NCBI RefSeq assembly: GCF_009730915.1
Contig: NC_052476.1
Location: forward strand, 21,433,257 to 21,497,256
Direction of reading: 5' to 3'
From: Dioscorea cayenensis subsp. rotundata
Taxonomy: Eukaryota; Streptophyta; Magnoliopsida; Dioscoreales; Dioscoreaceae
Length of the DNA stretch: 64,000 bases
Shown here: positions 47,321 through 59,230 of the stretch, piece by piece
How the letters are laid out: the number at the start of each line of letters is the position of its first letter
How positions within the stretch are numbered: position 1 is the stretch's first letter
Position numbers and translations under genes: made by a program
The notes under the pieces: model-generated
The model's input: the letters and a program-made list of their open reading frames with translations, nothing else
Told to the model about the DNA's origin: nothing
The model's database searches: none

Positions 47321-48462
47321 CATCAGAACAATAACATCAACAAAGTTTCATAAATTCGAGATAAAAGCAATGGCTACAAGATTATGCCCCATAATTTGAA
47401 ATCAAATCTAAAATTCACCCAAACAAAAAAAAGCAATAAATCCACAAGGCACCATGTCTCCATTGCCCAAAATCTCAGATTTAGCACATAAATTCTATAA
47501 CATCATCAGAAAAATTATTCAGAATACGGGATCAAATTACTCCTTTTCTTAGATAGCTATAGTGGAATTGCCCTTTTTTTTATGATGTAGATGCTAGAAA
47601 TTCTCTGTCAGGACATAGATGACACACTGTTTGATCATCTAATTTCCAACATCAAATCATCAAAAATAGAACAGATTCTCTCAGGTGATCACCTAGTGAA
47701 ATAAAATTAAAGTTGAGTAACCATTTTGATTTAAATTGAAGTTTGAATGCCAAAATGAAGAAAGAACATAGTTTGGTACTATATAAAAAAATTTACTCCC
47801 AATTTATTGTAAGATGTTACATTAATTGTTCTGAAATTTGAAATGTACACCATGGCTATGTTTTGTAACTGTATAACTCAATCTTAAAATAAGATTTGGG
47901 ATGCATGAACTGATGTTCAAAGTTAACCATGCCCTAGTAGATTAGACACATAATAACCCAAAGTGTGTCCATTTTTTATGCAAAATTTTGTCCTGGATTG
48001 AAGTTCTTCTTAAGATTGGTTTTGTGTTTTCAACTCATAATTTTATTTCCAGATTTGTGTTGTTTTCATAGACATGCTAATAGTGCTTCATCAAATGAGT
48101 TTGTTTGGGTTATGTTCAGGATAGTCATTAGCAGTCTTATTTTTAGTAACCTATTATATGGTTTTCATACTTATTGCTGATTAGTGAGGTGCCACATGAA
48201 CACGGTAAGAAAAAAAACAGCCTAAATAATGAGGACGAATGACACTTGTTCATGCTAATAACGCAGGCACATTTATCCATGAATGGAATTTGACATTTTT
48301 TTTTAAAGCTGTAAGTGATCGATCCATGAGGATAGAAAAAAAAAAAGTAGAACTATCATGACTTTCTTTATTCAAGAAAGTTTTTATTTTTAGACGCACA
48401 TTTGTATTTATTGAATAAGTTTTTTGTCAAATTAGGATAACATCATAAAAGGAGGATCTTTC

Positions 48463-48513
<51 letters not shown>

Positions 48514-49819
48514 GTTTATCCAAATATGAGGATAATGGTGAGGATCGAAGGAATTTGACATATTTACTATGTTCTAGTTTTTTTATAATAATAACTATTT
48601 AATTTAAATATCTAATTATAATTATTAAAATGAATAAAATATAAATTATGAAATAGTGTAGTTTCATCATTTTTATTTAAAAAACAATACAATAAATCTT
48701 TATTTATAAAACCTAATTATAATAGTTAAAATTATAATAATTTATGTGAAATATTTAATTAATATATGGTAATAATTTAAATAAATAAAATATACAAAAT
48801 ATTTTACAAATTAAAAATTTATTATAAATAATATTTCAATTTTATTTATTTCTACTAAGGGTAAAATAATAACTTTACCATATTTTTCCTTTTTCTTTTA
48901 CCCACTCGAATTTAGTTCTATCCAAACACAATTTTTATTCTTATTATCATACTTTTCAATTGGAATTACCATTTAACTTATTTCATTCCAATTTTCATTC
49001 GGCAATCAAAACACATCATTGGTGTTGATGGCAAGGAAATGGTTTCCATTGAGATCAACTAAAAAGGGGAGAATCAGTGAGTATTTTTCTTATTTATGGT
49101 TTAGTTTTTTCTATAGTATATACTATGCATTTTCTCCAGTTTCGCATCGGAGTTTTTAAAATTGTGAGGAGATTTAAGGTAATATCATGTATAAAAAATA
49201 ATATAATTAAACAACCCCTACAATAAAAATTGTTATATACTTTGGATTTCAAAAGTCTTATGAATATTTATTACCCAAATAAATAAATGTAAACTAATAA
49301 ATAAGAGCAATTAAAGTTTTTCAATTATTAATATCATAAGTAATATAAATAAAAATTTAAATGTAATAATAAAAATTTAAATCTGTTCATTGAATCACTA
49401 TGGGAGAAAATTATACATCTACTTTAATAGTATGTATAGATATGTTTATAATGCAATGGAAAATTTTCTTAAGAAAAGCTGAAACCCTCTCCAATCATAA
49501 TACCTTCTATTTCTTATTAAATATTTAATATAAAGAAGATTTAATGCCCATGATGAAATCAATGACACTTTAAATATATGCAAAAATCTTCCTTGAAACC
49601 CTCTCCAATCAAATTACCATCCGTTTCCATTAGAAGAGCTTATTAAATATTTAATATAAAACTGATTTAATGCCTATGATGAAATCAATGCTTATTAATT
49701 ATTGATACTATATAAAATTTTAAATATAATTAAAAATATTTACAACTATCCTTGAATCACTCCCAGAGCAGTTTATACATCAACTTTAATAGTATGTATA
49801 GATATATATTGATTGAAGG
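47321..49819. other. AT-rich spacer
   Basis: I find no coding exon. It holds a (TAA)n run and long AT-rich stretches. Two related segments near 49480-49560 and 49590-49690 share CTGAAACCCTCTCCAATCA-like wording and ATTTAATGCC[CT]ATGATGAAATCAATG, so a local duplication of about 125-bp spacing is present. Confidence 0.5.
48464..48513. repeat. (TAA)n microsatellite
   Basis: An uninterrupted TAA trinucleotide run of about 50 bp, seen directly. Confidence 0.95.
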
Positions 49820-50815
49820 CAAGGATTTAAAAATCGGACCGGACCGGCCGGTTCAACCGGTTCAGTCGGGAACCGGCCGCCAGTCCGGTTCATTTATATA
49901 TATTGAACCGGGTTTTGACTGAACCGGCATTGAACCGTTGTTAGACCGGGAACCGGTTCACCCGGATCGACCGATTTTTAAAAAAAAATTAAAAAATTCT
50001 CTCAAAAGTCTCTTACGCGACTCAAGCACTACTCACGGGACTTCATCTTTCTAGTTTCTTTTGCCAAGGACCATTGACCAAGGTTGTCATCAGGATTCAG
50101 GACCATCACTGAAACCCTAGAGCAAGCCAAGGTCACCTTCTTCGATCTGAGTCATCCGACGGCCCCAACCGACCGGCTCTTGCCTCGTCTTCTCCAAAGT
50201 AAAGCATGTTCTTCACTTTGTTTTTCTGTTATTCAATTCTTCTCTGGTTTTTTTAATTTTTTTTTTCAATTATTTTGTATTTTGTTGTTTTTTTTAATGG
50301 TTATTTGATATTTAGAATCCATCAATTATGTAATACAACAGATTATTGGTTAAGGTTTGACTTCATCCTTTGAGTTTTTTTGGTTTCATTAGATTCAATG
50401 ATGGTTTTTATCTCTTTTTTTTAAGTTTATTTGGATAATCTTATCTTCTGAAAAGATAACTAGTAAATAGGATAATTATGAGTCTAAGGAACATATTTAT
50501 TTTATTTATTTAATTAATTCAAGAAATCGGCACAAAATAAAACATATACCATATTTATTTTATTTATTTAATAAAATTCAAGTAGGAATTGTGACTTGTG
50601 AGCTAGTAAAAAATATAAAATTTTAATTGTATAGTTATATTTATTAAATTTCTATTTTTCAGTATTTTTCTGATTTTTTGGATTTTTTTATGATTTTATT
50701 ATTTTTTCATATTTATTATTTTAACAAAAATTTAAAAAAAATAAAAATATTGGACCAGCCGGTTGAATCGGTTGGACCAGTTGAACCGTGAACCGGTCCG
50801 GTTTTTAAATCCTTG
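49820..50815. mobile_element. Non-autonomous DNA transposon with CAAGGATTTAAAAA ends
   Basis: The terminal inverted repeats match over about 23 bp with one mismatch: CAAGGATTTAAAAATCGG at the left and, reading inward from the right, CAAGGATTTAAAAACCGG. Both ends continue into clustered CCGGTTCAACCGG-type motifs. It is 996 bp with no transposase; a 74-codon open frame inside (50084-50308) is not recognised. The flanks (…GATTGAAGG and ACCGAATGT…) give no clear identical duplication, so the superfamily is left open. Confidence 0.75.
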
Positions 50816-50879
50816 ACCGAATGTGACAAGTGCCTCCAACAAGGGGGTGACAAAAGAAACATGTATTGTGATTTAGTAA

Positions 50880-52584
50880 CCACTGATGTGCTCTTCACAA
50901 GTGCAAGGATCGTAACCAGTAATAAAGTGGTATCTCATGAGAGATAGAGTTGTCGAACCATATGGATTGGACTTCTAGTATTAATTTCTCTTCTAATCTC
51001 TAGTTAAACAACAAGACAGGAGAGTTATCTAAACTAACTTGGGGAAAGAAAAGAATGATGGAATTACAGGCATACTAATGTTTAGTTTTCAACAAGAAGA
51101 GAACAATTCTCGAGGGCGATCCCTATGTGCCAAAGGTGTACTAACTTGCTTTTAAAACCTACCAGGGTACATTCTAAGATTCTTGTGGATGCTCAAAAGC
51201 TTTGTCGCATCTACGGCTCTCAAATATGCCAAGTTTTTCTATTGTAATTACGGGTCTCATACAAGCCAAGTTTTACAACTACATAAGGTAATCACAACTA
51301 CAATAATAGACACGCACTAAATTTTACAAAGTAACTATGCAAATCAAGCACGACAAGTTATACGACACATGAATAACACAAGAATGCAATAGAACTACAT
51401 AGATAATAAAAACAAGTAGTTCAAAGTACACTAAGCAACATAGTTCAACATTCGGAGGCACTGTGGAATGGTTAGCCCCTTATGAATTCATATGACTTAG
51501 AGAAAGAATTGAAAGCATAAAAGGAGATAAACCATGACTTCCCCCTTTTACAAAAATCCCTATAGTTGTGCTTCAAAAGCTTCATAGATGAGCTACTCCA
51601 CTTCTCAAGTGCCTCCAACTCCACCTTGATCCCTTTATACAGTATGGTGAAGCTTCATCATCCTCCTAAGATCGCACAAAGATGTAGATGAAGAACTCCA
51701 AACCAATTATCCCTCTCAAAACCTAATTCTAGGCAATAAAAAGAACTTTTCGGGCTCAACAAGGTCATGCTTAGGCCGTGCTTCTCTTGGGATTCTGAGG
51801 AGAATTTGCTTAGTGTCATCTAGAGATAATCATGAGGAGAGAGAACGGCTGTGCTCTGCTCATGCTCAACTTGAGCATGCTAGTGCAAGGAGCACACAGA
51901 ACCATGCTCCCTCTGAAGGAACTAGGGCTTCCACACAGAGATAATCATGAGGAGAGAGCATGCCAGTGGTTCCCTCGTGCTTGGCTTGAACACTTAGAGA
52001 AATTGTGTTCTCAAGTTGGTTTTTCCTCTGATTTCACTCTAACTTGTTTTGAACACTATAATTCTTCGCAATGAATACAACATACACAAAATAGCATCAT
52101 ATATAATAAAATGTGCTAAATGATGAAGAAAAGAATAAATCGGAGGTATGAAAAACATGATATGAAATGTACTCATCAAATACCCTAGACTTGAATCGTT
52201 GCTTTTCTCAAGCAATCTCAACAACTCAACAAAAAAAGAAGGATAAGTGTATGACCTCTGATCTCATAAATGATAAACGCCTAAATGTATGTGTTTTACA
52301 CTTATTGGTCTTGTATTAATTGAGTTTATTTTAATGAATTGGTGCTTGTTTATGTTTAAATTCGCTTTATTTGTGTTACAGATCTTAAAAGAGCCAAGCT
52401 TAAATTCGCCTAAATGTATGTGTTTTACACGTATTGGTCTTGTAGCAATTTTACTGTAGATGGGGCACTGTTTGAAGCTGTGGGCGATCAGTTGTAAGCC
52501 TCATGGGCTCCATGCACCCGCATGGAGCCCGTATGGCCATCACGGATATAGAAGGGGTTGGTTTTTCTAGAGTTGAAGAAGAGG
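50880..52584. mobile_element. LTR-retrotransposon sequence, left of the solo LTR insertion
   Basis: Non-coding retroelement-like sequence continues on the other side of the solo LTR at 56157. It includes GTGCAAGGATCGTAACCAG near 50900 and a 22-bp repeated motif, AGAGATAATCATGAGGAGAG (51822-51843 and 51937-51958). A 38-bp direct repeat begins CGCCTAAATGTATGTG (about 52279-52316 and 52408-52445). No pol domain is visible. The class is inferred from the general look and the continuity across the insertion. Confidence 0.45.
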
Positions 52585-52589
52585 CCTTT

Positions 52590-55500
52590 TGTCACGTCCC
52601 GACCCGCGGGCCCGCCACGTGACAACCGCCGCAACGATCCCGAGGAGGGACACACACCACTCAACCCTCGAGTCATCGCAAGGCTCACAAACTCCTGCTA
52701 AACAACACCACAATAATAAAGGTACCAAAAGCAAAACTTTCACTCGAAGAATCAACAGTAAAGTGAAAGATATACAAATCACAGTTACAGAGTTAAGAAC
52801 ACTAGTGGATCCACTGCAATCATACAATGCAACCTGATTAACAATAAATAAACAACCTGACTTGGAATGCAAACTGCTAACACTTCACCTCGCTATGACG
52901 ACCCAAACCACTAAAACCTAGAAGGGAGGAGGGGGTGAGTAACCATAGTCACTCAGTGAATGGGTTAGCACAAATCTAACAGAATATCAAAACAAATCAA
53001 TGAAATACAATAAACACATTTTACAATAACATAAGTAAACTGAAACGCTTCACAATTGCCACACAATGAAAGTGTAATATAAGAAACCTTGGTATTTAAA
53101 ACCAAAACATAGGTTCTCACGAGCATCGACAAAACCTTAACATGTATAAAACAAATACTTGAATATAAGTTCCCAAAATGAGTAGAAATACCAACTTAAA
53201 CAAATAAAATTCTCGATCAAATAAGCAATGGCCTAAAAACACTCTCTCCAACATTAGCCGCCGGCGCGACTAAGTTGAGAGCCGTCAAGGTCTTCGCACC
53301 TTTGACGTTGGCCCACCGGTCCCGTGTGGTGACCCCGGGATCCCGATGTATCATCCAATCAGGGTTCTACGCTCCCACCTGATCTGGAGAAATCAACACC
53401 CAGGTCCACAACGCCACCTCTAAAGGCTGGCCCGTTGGGACCCACTACTGCAGTAGTCGGGCCTTAGCCCGCCGTCACCATCCAAACCAACATATAGTTG
53501 TAGCAATAATACAATCTGAATCACTCATGTCACAGGGTCCTTATTCAGGACAAGCATTCACATATCGGGAATAAACATTATTTCCACAAATCCAAAGCCA
53601 AAGCATAGCAATGCATGTAAACTTTCAAAAAGTATTCCAATCCCGATGAGTTAATACATTCAAAAACATTTCTATCCAAATGCCAAGAATAACATAATAA
53701 TATGCGAAGCTCTGAAGCATTGCTTTAGACAATAGAACCAGCCAATATTAAACGCATTATAATATCCACAATCTAGAAGAACATGCCATTCAGAAATAAA
53801 AACCCTTTTGTTTTCATAACCATAAATATCAAAAGCATGCTTATACAAGTGAAAGGTTTTACAAACCATTTCTAAAAGTTGATGCCAACAGTGTAGAAAA
53901 GAACCATTAAGTTTTGAAATACAATAAAAGTCATCAAAACAAGCATAGTTTTTGTTTTAGTTAAACCTCCAGTTACTTAGGATCATTCTAGCTTTCTCTT
54001 TCTTCAGCTCACTAAGTTTTCCTCCAAATACAAGATTAATCCCCAAGGTCTAGTCAATCACAACCTCTAAATACTTTACAAGTCATGAAAATATGTTCAT
54101 CTCATCACATATATTTACACATGTCAATATACACATTGATTAAATCCTACTTTACACATCATCAGGTATTTACTTTCACAAGTCTTTACTATTCGAGCCT
54201 CTCTTATACTCAACAATGTCTTAGATCCTTATCATAGTGCCATTACCTCAACATTAATATTTACTTCATCTATAATAATTTCATTGTCAAAATACTCACA
54301 AGTTGACTATCTCCTCTAAGGATGTATTAAATCAAACTATCATTAAAAATTCACAAGAATATTCAGTTTTTGCAATTCAACACTTGTCATATATATAACT
54401 CAAGCTATTCATCATCAACCTTCTAAATAAATTCCATTTAGAATAATAATCATAATCATTGGCATCCACCCGATATATATATATATATATATATACATAT
54501 GTATATCCCGATATGATCAAACTACAATTAAGCACCCTACACTATGCTCACAAGAACAAACCTCATCAATTTGTGAGAATCCTACAACATAAGTATAATT
54601 ATGTCACCCATGGTTCTCAAATATTACAAAGAATATATTAGCATAAATCTCACTGACTAGCCAAAATCATATATAAGGTTCCACAAGTTATTCCAATTCC
54701 AATATACTAGTGTAGTCATATACCTTAGCATTCAAGACTTCATCAGGTTCCATGTACCATGTTTATCACATCATGCCTCAAAACTTCAGAAATTATGCAT
54801 CATTAGGGAGATTAAATCATCCATTGAACATACATAATCAATTTTACTTATAACCCATAAGCTCCATGAACTTATTGTAACAATCAGCAATTTCCATTCA
54901 TCCACCAAGCATGTATATCCTCAAGTTCAATCTCGACTAACGCAAGTACAACATTAACAAGCTTTCTCATGATTTTTCAGAGAGTAAACCACAAGTCATT
55001 TTAAATAAACCATAATCTCTAGTGGTTATCTACACTTTCTTTCTCCTATAGCTAGTGATTTGAAAACATGATAAAGCCATGAAAATCATTTCAGAAAAAC
55101 AAATAAAATATTTTCGATACTCAATTAGAATTGTGCACTCAACATAACCCACTCACAAGACATGTTGCCTCTCATGGAGACGCGCACACTGATTGGCAGT
55201 TTCCTTCCCCTTGGAGGTGCTTCGCCACCTAGATACAAGGAGGGAATCCAAATACTAATGAACATAAGAATGATAGCTAAAAGAAAATGCATCCAAATAC
55301 ATTTATACATGTCTAATACGAAACCTTAGGGTTTTAGGGCAAAACATTGTCATTTTGGACCCAAACGACCTCAGAATGGAGTAAACCTAGTTCCAATAAG
55401 TTCAATGAATGAAAAGCTTCAATTTGGATCAAAGAAATACAATAAAAGGCCAAAGTTTTTCGGTGCTACAGTAACGTCGGGAATACTACAGTAAAACCCG

Positions 55501-56151
55501 AACCTTACAAATGGTTTTCTCTCATTTTACAACATCAAACGATGAAATTTTGCCACAATTCTCATGAATAACAATTGACAACATCAAGGGCTTCATTTTA
55601 AGCCCAAAAACTCCCACAAATCTTGGAAAATCTAAGGTTTTGGTCTAGGTTTCTAAACAATGAATACAATGAAAATACGGAAGAAATACATGGTAAAAAC
55701 TCGAATAAAGGCTCTTACCTTACTCAAGAGGATGTGGGGAATAAAATTTTGGTGTTGGTTCGCCGGAATTGGTCGCCGGAAATAGTTATAGATTTTTTAA
55801 GGGTTCGGCCGGCATGGAGAAACAAAGAAGGAGAAGGAAAGAAGAAGGAAGAGAAAAGATTTTGATTTTAACTCTCGGCCTGCAAAAACTACAGGAACAT
55901 GCTGGTTTAACTATAGTAATGGGCTGCTACAATGTTTTTACTCTTTTCTAAATTACTCTATTGCCCCTCTAACACAAGAATGGAAACAAAATCCAAATGA
56001 CCGAATTGCCCCCTGTTTTAAGCAAAATTTTCGCACATAACCAACTGTGCAATCCAGTAAAAATCTATTAATGCAAAATGATCATTTTACCTTAATGCAT
56101 TCACAGAAAATAGGAGAAAATCCTATGTCCAAATTTGGACTGGGTACAACA
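52590..56151 (-). mobile_element. Solo LTR (3.56 kb) of the Tekay-like family, TSD CCTTT
   Basis: In plus orientation it begins TGTCACGTCC and ends GGGTACAACA. It is flanked by the 5-bp duplication CCTTT (52585-52589 and 56152-56156), which defines a clean solo LTR made by LTR-LTR recombination. The block at 53254-53614 matches 40309-40675 of the other long LTR at nearly the same distance from the end (664 versus 632 bp). Small open frames inside are not proteins I recognise. Confidence 0.85.
54472..54496. repeat. (TA)n microsatellite in the solo LTR
   Basis: A TA run of about 25 bp, seen directly. Confidence 0.85.
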
Positions 56152-56156
56152 CCTTT

Positions 56157-57050
56157 TGAGAGAAGTTTTTGGGGAGTTCTTGGAGTTGACTTCCACTAGC
56201 TTTGTGGAGGCAAGATCATGCGATTTGGAGAAGGGAAATCAAAGGGAGAAGCTTGGTTTGGCTAGATCTTCATTGATCTCTTCTTTGGGAGCTCGTAAAC
56301 GACGAGGGAAGCCAAATCTTGATATCTTTTAATCCAACTGTCTAGATTGCTCTATTGTTTATATAGGGTTATGTTTGTTGTGTGTTGTGTAATGAGAGAA
56401 AAGAGAGAAAGATAGAGAGGGAGAGTTCTCTTGTATTTGGAGAGTGGAAAGAGTGGTGTAGAGGAGAGCTCTTGTTCTTGCTTGATCTCATTAAAGCAAG
56501 GTAAGACCCTTGTTTTTGAGATAAGGCTAGTTTTTAGAGCTTGGTAATCCTCTTGTGGCTTTTTGCCTATTTTTATACTCTTGTACTCTTGTTATTCCCC
56601 CATGATATAGTGAAGCATTGTTCTCCTGTGGATGTAGGCTTGTTCTTAGCCGAACCACGTTAAATTGGTGTCTCTGACTTTATTTTTATGAGATTGGTTG
56701 TATGTTATCCTTGCATTGCCCATTCATTGTGTGATTGCTAGGTATTGTTATATTGCACACCAAGTGTTCGACGAATTGCCACACTAGTTCCGCGCTTCCT
56801 CACACGCAACAGCGTTCGTGGAAGCTTTCCACCCAGTTCAGCTTGTTATCTCATTTTCATTGCTTGAGGGAGTTTTCTTATGACATTTGTAGTTGTTTTC
56901 ATTTGATTATTGTTTGTATTTGTTTGTATGGATGAGTAGACCCCAAGGTCACCGGATACCCGTGAACTTTGGGGTTGAACTTGTGTAGTTGAATGTTTTG
57001 ATCTTGTTTATTGCAATTGATGTGTTTGTTGATTTATTCTTGGTGCATTT
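56157..57050. mobile_element. LTR-retrotransposon sequence, right of the solo LTR insertion
   Basis: This continues the element interrupted at 52589. It has a transcript-leader look, with GAGAGAAAAGAGAGAAAGAT near 56393 and a TATATAGGGT box near 56359. CTTAGCCGAACCACGT near 56646 and ACACCAAGTGTTCGACGA near 56757 are wording I associate with plant Copia LTR or leader regions. No coding domain is seen. The Copia assignment is weak. Confidence 0.45.
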
Positions 57051-57289
57051 GATGTTTTTTTTTGCATGAGAACTCTGTAAACCAACTTCTAGGTTGTACT
57101 TAGTAGTGTGATCATGGCCTTTGGACTAGACAGACCAAGTTTGGAAGAGATTCATGTACATATATATCATTACAATCATGTATTTTGTACCCCTCCAATA
57201 AAGGCTAAAGTTTGATCTAATTTTGCATTTTTTTTCCCCTCAAATTTTTTATCTTTGGTTGTAGAGAGGTGTCTTTTGTATTCAATGCG

Positions 57290-58390
57290 GTTGCAGGGTG
57301 ATGGCATTGATGCTCTTTGTGTGGCATCTGGCACTATTTACAATGAGGTGAGCTTGTGATGACTTTCAATGCAATTAACTGTTTCCCCAGGATGCATGGT
57401 TTTGAGCATTGATTTTCTGGACCCTTTGGGTGTGTGGACAGATTATTGTTTGGAAGTTGTCTCAATCTCAAACATCCTTGATGGATGAGCATTCCAATCC
57501 CAATGCTTCACATGTTAAAGAGACAGAAGTTCTTCAAAAAGAATATTCTGCTATTTATTTGTTTCACTAGGCACGAAGGCTCGATTTTCAGCATAGCTTG
57601 GTCTTCTAATGGATTAACTATTTTGACTGTTGCATTAATGAATATACATTGGTTATTTTTTGTGTGCATCTATTTAGTCCATTTTATGTGGCTTTAATGA
57701 TAGGACAGTGCTTGAATCTGGACGATTAATGGTCTGAGATCTGACAGTAGTGAACAAGCTGAGTACAATGGTGGTTAAGCATTGGTTAGCCACACATTCT
57801 TTGGTCATGATGCCAGAATCTGGGATTGTTATCTATCTGATTCTGTAAGCTTCTTCTTCTTCTCTGGATGGACAATTCCTATGGTTTTTTTAATTATTTT
57901 TTTCAATAATTGTTTACTGATGTCTTTCGCTCCAATATTTTTTTTTGAATAAGGTGAATAAACCACGAATTTATTGAAATAAAAAAGCAAGTACAACAAA
58001 CAAACAACAAAAAACAAAGAAAACAACCAGAAACAAGGGTGGTTCTTTCGCTCCAACATTTGGTTTAGATAGTTATCACAACTAGCGAAGATTGTACTTG
58101 TCGTGTGTGGAGAATGGATGGCAATGACAGTTAGCTTTTAATGATCAGAGAACACATGTAAGTTCTGACAATGCCTTTTAATTCATAATTTAGGGTGCAT
58201 GCCTGCTTTTCTAAGCAACATTGAATTCATAACCATTCAGCGGAAGAGGTATATGGAGATGTGTCTATGATCCAAGCTCATCTCTTATTGTCACTACTGG
58301 TTTTGATTCTGCTATCAAAGCACACCTATATCACTCTGCATCAAAGGAGGATGCATCACAACCTAGAGGGTTAAATGAGTTAAAGTCCTT
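57290..58390 (+). pseudogene. WDR6-like WD40 protein (tRNA methylation cofactor), internal exons
   Basis: WDR6/Rtt10 proteins are large WD40 proteins that partner the Trm7/FTSJ1 methylase for 2'-O-methylation of tRNA position 34. Exon pieces on the plus strand are VASGTIYNE (near 57330), RHEGSIFSIAWSSNG (near 57585), GHDARIWDCYLSDS (near 57805), CTCRVWRMDGN (near 58100), and GRGIWRCVYDPSSSLIVTTG with FDSAIKAHLYHSAS (58240-58345). They follow the family order. Frames are lost after AWSSNG and near 57720. The N-terminal and C-terminal thirds are missing; the 3' side runs into a LINE at about 58390. A short LINE tail sits in one intron. Confidence 0.75.
57940..58043 (-). mobile_element. Short LINE tail in a WDR6-like intron, with target duplication
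   Basis: It is flanked by TCTTTCGCTCCAA (57923-57935 and 58044-58056). The T run is followed by GGTGAATAAACCACGAATTT, the tail motif of the large LINE family. It is about 104 bp, extremely 5'-truncated. Confidence 0.85.
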
Positions 58391-59007
58391 CTGAGCCTTG
58401 AAAATTGTGTGGTATTGAACCTGAAACTTCCGATCATCTGTTCAGAACCTGCATTAAAAGTCAAATGGTGGAAAATATTTCTGGTCTTTCCATCAGTATT
58501 CCCGACAATATTGATCATGCTTCTTGGCTTGATTTTAAGCAGGGAAGGAATTCCAAAACAACTGCCTCTTTGCTTGTTGCCACTATTTGGAGTATTTGGA
58601 AGAGTCGCTGTGAGCTCATTTTTCAGTCCAAGCAGCCTAATATGACCCAGATTGCAAGGAATGCTATCAATCACTTTATTGATTTCAGACCGCATAGATC
58701 AAGCCATAAGCTGATGAGTTTTTTCTTTCATAACCATCCCACTCTTGGTACCTTGGGGGTGTTCGTGGCCACAGCTTGGAATGCTGCGTCAGGTAAGGGT
58801 GGCTTTGATTTCTTTAGTATTGATACTAATGCAAAGATCTTTTCCATAGGGGTTGGGCCAACAAGCTTGGATGCGAGAATCGGGATGGAACTCACTGCTC
58901 TTACTACTGCATTGGGCACTATTCAGGAAGCTGGGGAGAGGTGCTCTATAATCTATACCAGCTTGTGGGAATTGTGGCAGGCGCTGCTCGGCAATGACAA
59001 CTCTGGC
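58391..59007 (+). mobile_element. LINE ORF2 3' portion (zf-RVT and RNase H-like)
   Basis: An open plus-strand frame begins CGIEPETSDHLFRTCIKSQM, a zf-RVT pattern. It continues with ATIWSIWKSRCELIF and an RNase H-like part, GVFVATAWNAASGKGGFDFF then GMELTALTTALGTIQEAG. It is cut off by the hAT terminal repeat at 59008, so the 3' tail is missing. It is a remnant of a LINE similar in domain order to the one at 45214 but in opposite orientation. Confidence 0.8.
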
Positions 59008-59230
59008 CAGTGGCGGTGCCAGGACTCGTCAGAGGGTGGGGCAAAAGTTGACGGAAAAAAAATTTCTAACCGCCGAATAAACATTCCAACCGGTCAAAAA
59101 AAATTGACATACAAACATGAAACATAAATACATAAAAAACATATCAAAAGTTAATTGATCCATTAAATAACAAGAAAGTCAAATTAATTCAAGAAAACTT
59201 CATTATTATACACAAGTACATGAATAACAA

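Noticed and set aside
8667-48513. Repeated (TA)n and (TAA)n runs as a possible CRISPR, centromere or origin signal
   Set aside because: They are simple microsatellites without spacers or periodic arrays, and nothing supports a special role.
52589-52837. Open frame of 82 codons at the start of the solo LTR
   Set aside because: It lies wholly in LTR sequence, has no recognisable domain and no counterpart frame in the other long LTR.
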